Position numbers and translations under genes: made by a program. Below are positions 9,740 to 18,877 of a DNA stretch of 64,000 nucleotides, piece after piece. The notes beneath the pieces were generated by a model. That model saw only the letters and a program-made list of their open reading frames with translations, made no database searches and was not told the DNA's origin. Numbering within the stretch: position 1 is the stretch's first letter; each line of letters begins with the position of its first letter. The stretch covers positions 1 through 64,000 of the forward strand of contig NZ_JANZNT010000001.1 in assembly GCF_025153455.1 (NCBI RefSeq), read 5' to 3'. The DNA is from Sphingomonas sp. BGYR3 (GTDB lineage Bacteria > Pseudomonadota > Alphaproteobacteria > Sphingomonadales > Sphingomonadaceae).

Positions 9740-10389
9740 TGGCCTGGACCCGCGATGACATGGCTGCCCGCGCCGCGCGCGAGCTTCGCGACGGTTTCTA
9801 CGTCAATCTGGGCATCGGCATCCCGACGCTGGTGGCGAACCATATTCCCGAAGGCGTCACGGTGACGCTGCAATCGGAAAACGGGATGCTGGGTATCGGT
9901 CCGTTCCCGTTTGCGGGCGAAGAGGACCCGGACCTGATCAACGCGGGCAAGCAGACGATCAGCGAGCTGCCCCATTCCGCCTATTTCAGCTCGGCCGACA
10001 GCTTTGCCATGATCCGTGGCGGCCATATCGACCTGACCGTGCTGGGCGCGATGGAGGTCAGCCAGGGCGGCGACATCGCCAACTGGATGATCCCCGGCAA
10101 GATGATCAAGGGGATGGGCGGGGCGATGGACTTGGTCGCCGGCGTCAAGAAGATCATCGTCGTCATGGAACATAACGCCAAGGACGGATCGCCCAAGTTC
10201 ATCCCCGAATGCACGCTGCCGCTGACCGGGCGGAACGTGGTCGACATGATCATCACCGATCTGGCCGTGTTCCAGCGCGCGGATCATCAGTCGCCGTTCC
10301 GGCTGATCGAGCTTGCCCCCGGCGTGACGGTGGACGAGGTCGCGGCAAAGACCACCGCCGAGTATCAGGTCGCGCTGGCGGCCGCCTGA
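9739..10389 (+). CDS. scoB: 3-oxoacid CoA-transferase subunit B
   Basis: This 216-residue partner of scoA carries the active-site glutamate: Glu47 in [12 protein letters not shown], which forms the covalent glutamyl-CoA thioester in this family. The [18 protein letters not shown] and [14 protein letters not shown] segments are typical of beta subunits. The start overlaps the previous stop by one base. It converges on the S10 carboxypeptidase gene, with 24 bases between the two stops. Confidence 0.93.
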   Translation: MAWTRDDMAARAARELRDGFYVNLGIGIPTLVANHIPEGVTVTLQSENGMLGIGPFPFAGEEDPDLINAGKQTISELPHSAYFSSADSFAMIRGGHIDLTVLGAMEVSQGGDIANWMIPGKMIKGMGGAMDLVAGVKKIIVVMEHNAKDGSPKFIPECTLPLTGRNVVDMIITDLAVFQRADHQSPFRLIELAPGVTVDEVAAKTTAEYQVALAAA

Positions 10390-10413
10390 ACCGGCCGCCG
10401 CCAGCGCCGCCGG

Positions 10414-11943
10414 TCAGCGCGCCCGGATAAAGGCGCGCAGATCGGCGGACAGTTTCTTCAGATCCTCGTCGCGCACATACATCATGTGCCCGGCATGATA
10501 GTAATGCCACTGGATGCGGCCGTCCGTCGGCATCCCGGTGCGGTTCAATGAATATTCCGCGCCAAAGAACGGCGTGGCGAAATCATAATAGCCCTGACCC
10601 ACCCAGACGCGCAGGCGGCTGTTTTCGCGCAAGGCCTGGCCGATCCACGGCGCGACGTTCAGATAGCCCTCGCCGCCGCGCGGGCCGCCGATCTTCCAGT
10701 CCCAGTCGCGCACGCCGCCAATCGCCGAATAGGTGACGTCGGGCGAGTATTTCAGCACTTCGCGCGCATATTGGTTCATCGCCGCGGTATAGGCGCCGTC
10801 GATGCCGTAAAAGCTCGGGTCATTGTCCGGCTCCTCGCCCGCATTGTCATAGTCGCGGCCGGTATAGCGCGTATCCAGCCGCCCGATCGTCTGACCGCGA
10901 TCGCGCAGCAGCTCCTTATAGAACCGGCCGGGCGTCAGCCGCAGATCCGCATTGGCCAGATACGCCTGGCTGACCCCTGTAAAGCGGGACAGCTGCGGCA
11001 GGATCGCCTGTCGCTCCGCCTGGCTCAGGCTGTTACCCTTGAGCAGCGCGGTGGCATAGGGGCCGATGGCAAAGGCGCGTGCCTCCTCGACAAACGCCTC
11101 GACCGTCGCGGGCTTGTCCGCCACCTTGCCATGATACCATGCGGTCGCCGCCATGCTGGGCAGGTTGGTGACATAGCCCAGCTCGTTCCCCGGCGAATCC
11201 GCTGCCTGGCTGAAATCCAAGATCGCGGAAATCAGGATGATACCGTTGACCGTGACGTCGGTATAGCTGCCCTCCAGCTCGCGGATCACCGCCGCCGATC
11301 GCGTCGTGCCATAGCTCTCGCCGCCGATATATTTGGGCGCATTCCAGCGGCCATGTTCATTCAGCCACAGCCGGATGAATTCCGCCATCGACTTGGCGTC
11401 CTGGGTCACGCCCCAATAATCCTTGGGGTCGGTTTTGCCGAGCGCGCGGCTGAACCCGGTGCCGACGGGGTCGATGAATACCAGGTCGGTGACGTCTAGC
11501 AGCGATTCGGCATTGTCGATGACCGGAAAGGGCGGGGCGCCGTCATCCTTTGCATCGCCGGGCACGACCACGCGGCGCGGCCCGAATGCGCCCATATGCA
11601 GCCACAGCGATCCCGAACCCGGCCCGCCATTCCACAGAAACGTCACCGGCCGGTTGGGATCGACCGGCCCGTCCTTCAGATAGGTATAGGACGTGATCGA
11701 TGCGAGCGGCTTGCCGTCCTTGTCCTTCAGATAGGTGTCGCCCGCAATCGCGCGATAACTGATCCGCTGGCCGCCAAAGGTGCCGGTGTGCCGCGTTTCG
11801 GACCGAACTGGCGGCGGGATGGCGGCATCGCCCTTTGCCTCTGCCTTGTCGGCGGCCTTATCGGCGGCGGGCGGCGTCTGGGCGGTGGCAGGCAGGATCA
11901 GCGTGCAGGCGGCAAGGCTGGCGGCTAAAATGGCTGAACGCAT
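10414..11943 (-). CDS. Exported serine carboxypeptidase, peptidase family S10
   Basis: This 509-residue exported peptidase starts with a clear signal peptide (MRSAILAASLAACTLILPATA). The S10 features are in order: NGGPGSGSLWLH (oxyanion region), GESYGTTRS with the nucleophilic Ser, and HAGHMMY near the C-terminus for the catalytic His; FIDPVGTGFSRA is also typical. The family releases C-terminal residues from peptides at acidic pH. The open frame extends upstream of 11943, but the signal peptide decides the start. No operon partner is seen; it is divergent from the epimerase gene. Confidence 0.9.
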   Translation of the reverse strand: MRSAILAASLAACTLILPATAQTPPAADKAADKAEAKGDAAIPPPVRSETRHTGTFGGQRISYRAIAGDTYLKDKDGKPLASITSYTYLKDGPVDPNRPVTFLWNGGPGSGSLWLHMGAFGPRRVVVPGDAKDDGAPPFPVIDNAESLLDVTDLVFIDPVGTGFSRALGKTDPKDYWGVTQDAKSMAEFIRLWLNEHGRWNAPKYIGGESYGTTRSAAVIRELEGSYTDVTVNGIILISAILDFSQAADSPGNELGYVTNLPSMAATAWYHGKVADKPATVEAFVEEARAFAIGPYATALLKGNSLSQAERQAILPQLSRFTGVSQAYLANADLRLTPGRFYKELLRDRGQTIGRLDTRYTGRDYDNAGEEPDNDPSFYGIDGAYTAAMNQYAREVLKYSPDVTYSAIGGVRDWDWKIGGPRGGEGYLNVAPWIGQALRENSRLRVWVGQGYYDFATPFFGAEYSLNRTGMPTDGRIQWHYYHAGHMMYVRDEDLKKLSADLRAFIRAR

Positions 11944-12079
11944 CGGTCGGTGATTTCCCCCATTGATTTCGATCAGCTTAGCCGCGTGCCGACGCCATGC
12001 AAGCCATGCGGATGCCGCCCGGCACGCGGGCGTCGCATCGCTCGACAGTCGCGGCGATTTTTGCCACTCGTCCTGGTCC

Positions 12080-13042
12080 ATGACGATCCTGCTCACTGGT
12101 TCATCCGGCTGGCTTGGTCGGTTCCTTGCCCCGATGCTGCGCGATGCGGGGCACCGGGTCGTCGGCCTCGACGTCGCGCCGGGCGCGGATACACAGGTGA
12201 TCGGATCGGTCGCCGACCGCGCGCTGATCGACCGGGTGTTCGCCGAACACGCCGTCCGGGCGGTCATTCATTCCGGCGCGCTGCACAAGCCCGATATCGC
12301 GCGCTATCCGGCGCAGGCATTTGTCGACGTCAACATCACCGGCACGCTCAACCTGCTCCAGGCGGCGGTCGCGGCCGGGCATGACCGGTTCGTCTTTACC
12401 TCCACCACATCCCTGATGATCAGCCAGGCGATCCGGGACGAGGCGGGGGATGCCGCCGTCTGGCTGGATGAAACCAGCGGGCCGATTGAGCCGCGCAACA
12501 TCTATGGCGTCACCAAATATGCCGCGGAACAGCTCGTCCGGCTTTACCATGCCACGCAAGGGTTGAACGCCATCATCCTGAGAACAGGGCGTTTCTTTCC
12601 CGAAGATGACGACACCCATGGCGACCCGCCGGGCGAAAATCTGAAGGCCAACGAATTTCTCAACCGCCGCCTGACAGTGGAGGATACGGCACGCGCCCAT
12701 ATTGCTGCGCTGGACGCCGCGCCCCGGATCGGCTGTGCGACCTATCTGGTCAGCGCGCCGACGCCGTTCAGCCGTGATGAGGCGGCGGCGCTGAAACAGG
12801 ATGCGCCCGCCGTCATCGCCCGGCACTTTCCCGACGCCGCTGCCCGCTATGCGGCACGCGGTTGGCAACTGCCGTCCAGCATCGGCCGCGTCTATGATTC
12901 CGCCGCGATCCAGCGCGACCTCGGCTTTCGCTTCGACACCGATTTCGCATCGATCCTGTCCGCGCTCAGCACCGGCGCGCGAATGCCCTTTGCCCACGAC
13001 CCGGATTATGTCGGGCCGGTCACATGCTCTTCCCAACCCTGA
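12080..13042 (+). CDS. NAD-dependent epimerase/dehydratase family protein
   Basis: This 320-residue extended short-chain dehydrogenase has the NAD-binding loop TGSSGWLGRF at residues 5-14 and the catalytic Y-x-x-x-K in YGVTKYAAE, with FTSTTSL as the preceding Ser/Thr strand. Such enzymes epimerise or dehydrate nucleotide sugars or reduce related substrates. A substrate cannot be read from the sequence. ATG 12080 (MTILLTG) was preferred to upstream in-frame ATGs because it starts directly with the Rossmann strand. Confidence 0.85.
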   Translation: MTILLTGSSGWLGRFLAPMLRDAGHRVVGLDVAPGADTQVIGSVADRALIDRVFAEHAVRAVIHSGALHKPDIARYPAQAFVDVNITGTLNLLQAAVAAGHDRFVFTSTTSLMISQAIRDEAGDAAVWLDETSGPIEPRNIYGVTKYAAEQLVRLYHATQGLNAIILRTGRFFPEDDDTHGDPPGENLKANEFLNRRLTVEDTARAHIAALDAAPRIGCATYLVSAPTPFSRDEAAALKQDAPAVIARHFPDAAARYAARGWQLPSSIGRVYDSAAIQRDLGFRFDTDFASILSALSTGARMPFAHDPDYVGPVTCSSQP

Positions 13043-13100
13043 AAGATATGATAAATGTTAGCGGTAGCGGGGATAGACCAAACGCCGCAGTGGAGGGGTT

Positions 13101-14348
13101 ATGAAGGGTTTTTCGGTACGGGCGCGCCTGCCGTTGCTGGGCGCCGCGGCATTGCTGGTCGCCGGTTGCGGCGGGTCGGGAGGTAGCGCATCGGCCGGGC
13201 CGGTCGCATCAGCGCCAACGCCCGCCCCGACGGTCAGCCCGCCTGCGCCGCCCGCACCTGCGCCTGCGCCGTCGCCTTCTCCGTCACCGTCGACGACAGC
13301 AACCAGCTTCGCCGCCGCCATGTCGCCGGGCTGGAACCTCGGTAACTCGCTGGAGGCGATCAATGCCACCGGCGCGCCGTTCACCGTTTCCCAGGAAACC
13401 CATTGGGGCAATCCCGCGGTCAACCGCCAGTTGCTAAATGCCGTTGCGGCAGCGGGGTTCAAGAGCGTCCGCATCCCCGTCGCCTGGCGGCAATATGCCG
13501 ATGGCAGCGACCGGATCGGCGCCGCGTGGCTCAATCGGGTGCAACAGGTGGTGGACGATGCGCGCGCCGCTGGCCTGACCGTGATGATCAACGTCCACTG
13601 GGACGGCGGCTGGCTACAGCCCACCAATGCCGCGCGGGACGAGGCGACGGCCCGGCTGCGCAGTTACTGGACGCAAATTGCGACCCGGTTTCGCGATTAT
13701 GACGATCGACTGGTCTTTGCCGGCACGAACGAGATCATGGTCACCGACGTTTATTCCGCGCCGACGACCGAAAACTGCACGGTCCAGCGCGGGTTCAATC
13801 AGGCGTTTGTTGAGGCCGTGCGGGCGACCGGCGGCAACAATGCCAACCGCTTCCTGGTGATTCAGGGCTATAACACCAACATCGATTTCACCGTCGCGTG
13901 CAACGCCACCTTGCCGGTGGACAGCGCATCGGGCCGCCTGATGATGGAGGTCCATTATTACGACCCCTTCGACTTTGCGCTCAATGAAAAGAGCACGCTA
14001 TGGCAATGGGGATCGGGTGCGACCAATCCGGCCAACACTCCCAACTGGGGCGGAGAGGCCTATACCGACGCGCAGTTCGACAAGATGAAAACGACGTTCG
14101 TGGACAAGGGCGTGCCGGTCATCCTTGGCGAATATGGCGCGATCCTGCGTACGGAATATGATCCGTCCGGCACCTATCGCACCGCGTGGAACCGCTATGT
14201 CACCCGGTCGGCGCGTCAGCGGGGGCTGGTCCCGATGTACTGGGACAATGGCTATACCACCAACCATGCGTTCGGGCTGTTCAACCGGTCGACGGGGGCG
14301 GAAGCCTATCCGGCGTTGATCGACGCGATTGTCGATGCGGGGAAATAG
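13101..14348 (+). CDS. Lipoprotein glycoside hydrolase family 5 (cellulase-like)
   Basis: This 415-residue surface or periplasmic glycosidase has a signal peptide with lipobox VAGC (Cys23), then a Pro/Ala/Ser linker (about residues 35-66). The GH5 barrel follows: GWNLGNSLEA at 77-86, the RIPVAW strand, the proton donor Glu211 in AGTNEIMV, and the nucleophile Glu344 in VILGEYGA. Endo-beta-1,4-glucanase is the common activity, but mannanase and other specificities occur in GH5. ATG 13101 has a GGAGGGG ribosome site. No other cellulolytic gene is adjacent. Confidence 0.9.
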   Translation: MKGFSVRARLPLLGAAALLVAGCGGSGGSASAGPVASAPTPAPTVSPPAPPAPAPAPSPSPSPSTTATSFAAAMSPGWNLGNSLEAINATGAPFTVSQETHWGNPAVNRQLLNAVAAAGFKSVRIPVAWRQYADGSDRIGAAWLNRVQQVVDDARAAGLTVMINVHWDGGWLQPTNAARDEATARLRSYWTQIATRFRDYDDRLVFAGTNEIMVTDVYSAPTTENCTVQRGFNQAFVEAVRATGGNNANRFLVIQGYNTNIDFTVACNATLPVDSASGRLMMEVHYYDPFDFALNEKSTLWQWGSGATNPANTPNWGGEAYTDAQFDKMKTTFVDKGVPVILGEYGAILRTEYDPSGTYRTAWNRYVTRSARQRGLVPMYWDNGYTTNHAFGLFNRSTGAEAYPALIDAIVDAGK

Positions 14349-14417
14349 GCCAGCTTCACGCCCGAAAATGTCGCCGATGCTTGCTCCTGCGACCGAAAAG
14401 GTTAAGGGAGCGGCATC

Positions 14418-15863
14418 ATGGCCTCCAAACCGCTGACCCTGTACGAGAAAATCTGGGCCGATCACGTGATCGAGCGCCGGGACGATGGCACCTGCCTGAT
14501 CTTCATCGACCGGCATCTGGTGCATGAGGTGACCAGCCCGCAGGCGTTTGACGGCCTGCGCGCCAATGGCCGCCGCGTCCGCCGGCCGGACCTGACCCTG
14601 GCGGTGCCCGACCATAATCTGCCGACAACGGCGCGGGTCGATGCGGCGGGCCAAGAACTGCCGATCGCTGATCCCGCCTCGGCACAGCAGCTGGCGGCGC
14701 TGCGCCGCAACGCGCCGGAATTCGGCATCGATTATATCGACGCGCTCAGCGAACGGCAGGGAATCGTTCATGTCGTGGGGCCGGAACAGGGCTTTACCCT
14801 GCCGGGCACCACGCTGGTCTGCGGCGACAGCCATACCAGCGCGCACGGGGCGCTGGGGGCGCTCGCATTCGGCATCGGCACCAGCGAGGTGGAGCATGTG
14901 CTCGCCACGCAGACGTTGCTGCTCAAGCAATCGAAAACCATGGAAATCCGGGTCGACGGTACGCTGGGGCCGGGCGTCACGGCCAAGGATGTCGTGCTGC
15001 ACATCATCGGTCGCACGGGCGCTGCCGGCGGGACCGGCTATGTCGTCGAATATACCGGAGACGTGATCCGCGCTTTGTCGGTCGAGGGGCGGCTGACCAT
15101 CAGCAACATGTCGATCGAGGGGGGCGCGCGTTCCGGCCTGATCGCGCCGGACGACACGACGTTCGCGTATCTGAAGGGGCGGCCGATGGCGCCGCGGGGC
15201 GAACAGTGGGACCGGGCCGTCGCCTATTGGCGCACGCTGGCCAGCGACCCCGGCGCCGAATATGACCGGGTCGTGCGGATCGATGCACAGGATATCGCCC
15301 CCACGCTCACCTGGGGCACCAGCCCGGAGGATGTGGTGCCGATCACCGGCAGCGTCCCCGATCCCGACAGCTTTGCCGACCCGTCCAAGCGCGAGGCGGC
15401 CCGCAAATCGCTCGCCTATATGGGCCTGGAACCCGGCACGCGGATGCAGGACGTGCCGGTCGAGCATATCTTTATCGGCAGCTGCACCAACAGCCGGATC
15501 GAGGATCTGCGCGCCGCCGCCGCCGTGGTAAAGGGTCGCCGCGTTGCCAGCGGCATCCGGCAGGCGCTGATCGTGCCTGGATCGGGGCTGGTCAAGCGGC
15601 AGGCGGAGGCAGAGGGGCTGGACCGCATCTTTACCGACGCCGGCTTCGAATGGCGCGAACCGGGCTGTTCCATGTGCCTGGCGATGAACCCGGACAAGGT
15701 GCCGGCCGGCGAACGCTGCGCTTCCACTTCGAACCGCAATTTCGTAGGACGGCAGGGGCCGGGCGCACGAACCCATCTCGTGTCGCCCGCCATGGCCGCC
15801 GCAGCAGCAGTGACCGGGCGGCTGACCGATGTCAGGGAGTTGATGGGAGGGGATCGTTCATGA
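14418..15863 (+). CDS. leuC: 3-isopropylmalate dehydratase large subunit
   Basis: This 481-residue aconitase-superfamily subunit isomerises 2- to 3-isopropylmalate in leucine biosynthesis. The three [4Fe-4S] ligands are visible: Cys356 in IGSCTNSR, and Cys417 and Cys420 in GCSMCLAMN. The [19 protein letters not shown] segment is the family signature. The length is normal. The TGA overlaps the ATG of a 41-codon gene that separates it from leuD. Confidence 0.96.
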   Translation: MASKPLTLYEKIWADHVIERRDDGTCLIFIDRHLVHEVTSPQAFDGLRANGRRVRRPDLTLAVPDHNLPTTARVDAAGQELPIADPASAQQLAALRRNAPEFGIDYIDALSERQGIVHVVGPEQGFTLPGTTLVCGDSHTSAHGALGALAFGIGTSEVEHVLATQTLLLKQSKTMEIRVDGTLGPGVTAKDVVLHIIGRTGAAGGTGYVVEYTGDVIRALSVEGRLTISNMSIEGGARSGLIAPDDTTFAYLKGRPMAPRGEQWDRAVAYWRTLASDPGAEYDRVVRIDAQDIAPTLTWGTSPEDVVPITGSVPDPDSFADPSKREAARKSLAYMGLEPGTRMQDVPVEHIFIGSCTNSRIEDLRAAAAVVKGRRVASGIRQALIVPGSGLVKRQAEAEGLDRIFTDAGFEWREPGCSMCLAMNPDKVPAGERCASTSNRNFVGRQGPGARTHLVSPAMAAAAAVTGRLTDVRELMGGDRS

Positions 15864-15985
15864 AGCGTGTCATCGTGCTGCTTGTCGCCGGCACCATCAT
15901 CAGCGGCATCGCCGCCGCCTATGCCGCCTCCGCTGCCAAGGGCCGTACCCCGGTCACCGAAGCGGTTGCCGAAACCACCGAATAA
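15860..15985 (+). CDS. 41-residue single-span membrane or exported peptide between leuC and leuD
   Basis: The ATG overlaps the leuC TGA (ATGA), and the frame encodes [20 protein letters not shown], then [21 protein letters not shown]. Residues 4-24 form one hydrophobic helix or an uncleaved signal sequence, followed by a short polar tail. A coupled start, a basic N-terminus and a regular hydrophobic segment argue for a real gene, although 41 codons is near the limit of what can be judged. No family is recognised. The frame is also open upstream inside leuC, but that part reads like a shadow. Confidence 0.55.
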   Translation: MKRVIVLLVAGTIISGIAAAYAASAAKGRTPVTEAVAETTE

Positions 15986-16024
15986 CGGCGCCTGCCGCCA
16001 ACGCCAGACCGGAGCTGCCCAGCG

Positions 16025-16654
16025 ATGCAAGCCGTGACCAGGGTCGAGGGGCGCGCCTATCCCTGGGGCGCCAAGAATATCGACACCGACATCATCATCC
16101 CTGCCCATTGGCTGAAAACCGTCAGCCGTGAGGGGCTGGGGCGGGGCGCGTTCGAATCCGTGCGCGCAGAGCCGGGCAACCTGTTCGATGATCCCCGCTA
16201 TGCCGGATCGCCCATCCTGATCGCGGGCGAGAATTTCGGCTGCGGGTCCAGCCGCGAGCACGCCGCCTGGGCGATGGCCGACATGGGCATCCGGGCGGTG
16301 ATCGCGCCCAGCTTTTCCGACATCTATTCCGGCAATGCGTTCAAGAACGGCATCGTTACCGTCGAACTGCCCCAGGCGGCGATCGACCGGCTGGTCGAAG
16401 TGGCGCGGACGGACGCGATCACCATCGATCTGGAAACGATGACGGTGACGACCGCCTTTCAGGACCGGTACGAATTCACCATGGATCCCTTTCGTCGCCA
16501 GTGCCTGATGCAGGGGCTGGACGAAATCGGGATGACACTGGCAAAAGATACCGCAATTTCGAATTATGAATCCATGGTCGCTGCCAAGCGGCCCTGGATC
16601 AAGCGGGAGAGCGGTGATGCGGGCCTTGCTGTCACGGGAATCGGGCGGACCTGA
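16025..16654 (+). CDS. leuD: 3-isopropylmalate dehydratase small subunit
   Basis: This 209-residue swivel-domain subunit of the LeuCD isomerase has the recognisable [13 protein letters not shown] and [16 protein letters not shown] segments, the latter holding the active-site Ser/Arg. Length is normal for the longer (about 200-residue) LeuD class. It starts 39 bases after the small peptide gene and its 3' end overlaps the next gene by 38 bases. Confidence 0.95.
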   Translation: MQAVTRVEGRAYPWGAKNIDTDIIIPAHWLKTVSREGLGRGAFESVRAEPGNLFDDPRYAGSPILIAGENFGCGSSREHAAWAMADMGIRAVIAPSFSDIYSGNAFKNGIVTVELPQAAIDRLVEVARTDAITIDLETMTVTTAFQDRYEFTMDPFRRQCLMQGLDEIGMTLAKDTAISNYESMVAAKRPWIKRESGDAGLAVTGIGRT

Positions 16655-17615
16655 AACTCTGGAACTGGCCGACCTCCCCGATCCGGTGGCGGGTCCGGGG
16701 CAGGTTGTGGTGCGGGTTCACGCCTGTGCGATCAATTATCCCGACGTCCTGATCATTCAGGATCAGTATCAGTTCCGGCCCCAGCGCCCCTTTGCCCCGG
16801 GCGGTGAAATCGCGGGCGTGATCGACAGCATCGGGCCGGGCGTTACCGGATGGTCGGTGGGCGACCGCGTGATGGCCGTGCCGGGCCATGGCGGGATGGT
16901 GGACCGGATCGCCGTCAGCGCAGCCCAGCTTTTGCCCCTGCCCGAGGGGCGGTCCTTTGCCGAAGGGGCGGCGCTCGTCCTCACCTATGGCACCAGCATC
17001 CATGCGCTGGTCGATCGCGGCCGCATCGCTGCCGGCCAGACGCTGCTGGTGCTGGGCGCGGCGGGCGGCGTCGGCCTTGCCGCCGTGGAACTGGGCAAGG
17101 CGTTCGGCGCGCGGGTCGTCGCTGCGGTTTCCAGCCCGGAAAAGGCGGAGGCGGCGCGGCAGGCCGGGGCCGACGAAGTCGTCGTCTATGCGCGCGGTCC
17201 GCTTGACCGGGATGGTCAGCGCGCGCTGGCGGAACAGTTCAAGGCGGCGGTCGGTGCGGCCGGGGCGGAGGTGATCTATGATCCGGTGGGCGGCGATTAT
17301 ACCGAACCGGCGCTCCGTTCGATCGGCTGGGCTGGGCGCTATCTGGTCGTCGGGTTCCCGGCGGGCATCCCGAAACTGCCGCTCAATCTGACGCTCCTTA
17401 AAAGCTGCGATGTCTGCGGCGTGTTCTGGGGTGCCTTTGCGATGCGCGATCCGGCGGCGCACCGCGCCCATGTCGACACGCTGTTCGCGCTCTGGCGGGA
17501 AGGGCGGATTGCCCCGCGCATCAGCGAAACCTTTCCCCTTGAACGCGGCGGCGATGCCATCGCCCGCATGGCCGCACGTCAGGTGATCGGCAAACTGGTC
17601 GTCACGATGGACTGA
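16617..17615 (+). CDS. Zinc-independent medium-chain NADPH:quinone oxidoreductase family
   Basis: This 332-residue alcohol-dehydrogenase-superfamily protein starts [17 protein letters not shown]. It has the GroES-like N-terminal domain ([13 protein letters not shown], typical of quinone reductases rather than Zn alcohol dehydrogenases) and the nucleotide loop [16 protein letters not shown]. The family reduces quinones or 2-enoyl compounds with NADPH. ATG 16617 has a GGGAGAG ribosome site inside leuD, giving a 38-base overlap in another frame, so it is probably co-transcribed with leuCD. Confidence 0.88.
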   Translation: MRALLSRESGGPETLELADLPDPVAGPGQVVVRVHACAINYPDVLIIQDQYQFRPQRPFAPGGEIAGVIDSIGPGVTGWSVGDRVMAVPGHGGMVDRIAVSAAQLLPLPEGRSFAEGAALVLTYGTSIHALVDRGRIAAGQTLLVLGAAGGVGLAAVELGKAFGARVVAAVSSPEKAEAARQAGADEVVVYARGPLDRDGQRALAEQFKAAVGAAGAEVIYDPVGGDYTEPALRSIGWAGRYLVVGFPAGIPKLPLNLTLLKSCDVCGVFWGAFAMRDPAAHRAHVDTLFALWREGRIAPRISETFPLERGGDAIARMAARQVIGKLVVTMD

Positions 17616-17691
17616 TCGCCCCGTTGCCAGCCGCGTTCATGCTGCCTATCTGCCACAATGGACAGGATCAGCGCACAGGGGATGCGACCGA

Positions 17692-18018
17692 ATGACGACT
17701 TTTGACGACCGCGAACGGGCTTTCGAGGCGAAGTTTGCGCATGACAACGAGCTTCAGTTCCGGGTGAACGCCCGCCGCAACAAGCTGCTCGGCCAATGGG
17801 CGGCCGAAAAGATGCGCCTGACGCCGGAGGAATCCGATTCCTATGCCAAGTCGGTGGTCCAGGCGGATTTCGAGGAAGCGGGCGACGAGGATGTCGTGCG
17901 CAAGCTGCTGGGCGATTTGACCGGCGCGGGCGTCGAGATTTCGGACGCCGAAATCCGGGCTGCGCTCGATCTGATGACGATCGAGGCGCGCCGACAGCTG
18001 ATCGAAGCGCAGGACTGA
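17692..18018 (+). CDS. DUF1476 protein, F1-ATPase zeta inhibitor family
   Basis: This 108-residue, highly charged, helical cytosolic protein (MTTFDDRERAFEAKFAHDNE...) matches the alphaproteobacterial DUF1476 family, whose Paracoccus member is the zeta subunit that blocks ATP hydrolysis by F1FO-ATPase through its N-terminal segment. The N-terminal FDDRERAFEAKFAHD and RNKLLGQWAAE blocks are the conserved part. It precedes bolA by five bases and grxD soon after, so the three appear to form one unit. ATPase inhibition in this organism is inferred from family membership alone. Confidence 0.85.
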   Translation: MTTFDDRERAFEAKFAHDNELQFRVNARRNKLLGQWAAEKMRLTPEESDSYAKSVVQADFEEAGDEDVVRKLLGDLTGAGVEISDAEIRAALDLMTIEARRQLIEAQD

Positions 18019-18023
18019 CGCCG

Positions 18024-18263
18024 ATGCCGATGGCAGCCAGCGAGATCGAAACGCTGATCCGGCAGGGGATCCCCGATGCGGAGGTGGAAATTACCGATCT
18101 GGCCGGCGATGGCGACCATTATGCCGCGCGGGTGACGAGCGAGAGTTTCCGCGGAATGCCCCGCGTGCGTCAGCATCAGGCGGTCTATGCCGCGCTGGGC
18201 GGGCGGATGGGCGGCGTGCTGCACGCGCTGCAACTGACAACGGCCGTGCCGGTCAAGGAGTAA
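18024..18263 (+). CDS. bolA: BolA family protein
   Basis: This 79-residue BolA-fold protein has the core [20 protein letters not shown] and the [14 protein letters not shown]...HALQL end. The conserved His residues would share a [2Fe-2S] cluster with a monothiol glutaredoxin, and that partner is the next gene, four bases downstream. The pair is a known iron-sulfur trafficking and iron-sensing module. A second ATG two codons in is an alternative start. Confidence 0.9.
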   Translation: MPMAASEIETLIRQGIPDAEVEITDLAGDGDHYAARVTSESFRGMPRVRQHQAVYAALGGRMGGVLHALQLTTAVPVKE

Positions 18264-18267
18264 GGCA

Positions 18268-18591
18268 ATGAGCGACGATACCCATGCCCGCATCGACGGG
18301 CTCGTAAAATCCAACGACGTGGTGCTGTTCATGAAGGGCAGCCCGCTGTTCCCCCAGTGCGGATTTTCCAGCCGCGCGGTGGCGATCCTGAACCATCTGG
18401 GTGCCGAGTTCGAAAGCGTCGACGTGCTTCAGGATCAGGGCATCCGTCAGGGGATCAAGGAATATTCCGACTGGCCGACCATCCCGCAGCTTTATGTCCG
18501 CGGCGAATTCGTCGGCGGGTCGGACATCATGATGGAAATGTTCGAAAGCGGCGAACTTGCCGCGCTGGTGGCGGGTCAGGACGCGAACTGA
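18268..18591 (+). CDS. grxD: Monothiol glutaredoxin, Grx4/GrxD family
   Basis: This 107-residue protein has the CGFS active site at residues 31-34 ([18 protein letters not shown]) and the glutathione-binding WPTIPQLY and GGSDI motifs. Monothiol glutaredoxins deliver [2Fe-2S] clusters and bind BolA, encoded directly upstream. After the stop, a weak hairpin between about 18615 and 18657 with a T-run at 18656-18662 may end the transcript, but its loop is long and I give it little weight. The rest of 18592-18877 shows nothing recognisable. Confidence 0.93.
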   Translation: MSDDTHARIDGLVKSNDVVLFMKGSPLFPQCGFSSRAVAILNHLGAEFESVDVLQDQGIRQGIKEYSDWPTIPQLYVRGEFVGGSDIMMEMFESGELAALVAGQDAN

Positions 18592-18877
18592 TCCTTCCAG
18601 ATTGACGCGTAAAAGCGGCTGGTCAGCGTTCGGCATATCCGGGCGCGGCCGGCCGTTTTTGTTTGTCCTGGGGCGATAGCGGGTTGGCGGGCCGATGAGA
18701 GATCGGATGGTCATCGACCCGCCATTGAAGCGTACTTGCGCTCGCTGCCCCTAGCGTTGCACCGGACGTGCCAATCCTGGCGCTTGTCTCAATAGCAACG
18801 GATTCACTGGTTAACGGGGCAGGGCACCGCCCGCTGGCTGTAAGGATTTTCGACAGGCGGCTCAGCCCGCCGTTCGA

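Noticed and set aside
13200-13300. Pro/Ala/Ser repeat in the GH5 gene considered as a tandem DNA repeat
   Set aside because: The bases do not form regular repeat units; it is an ordinary low-complexity linker after the lipobox.
18600-18665. Intrinsic terminator after grxD
   Set aside because: A seven-base stem with a wobble pair and a loop of about 25 bases before a short T-run is too weak to list as a feature.
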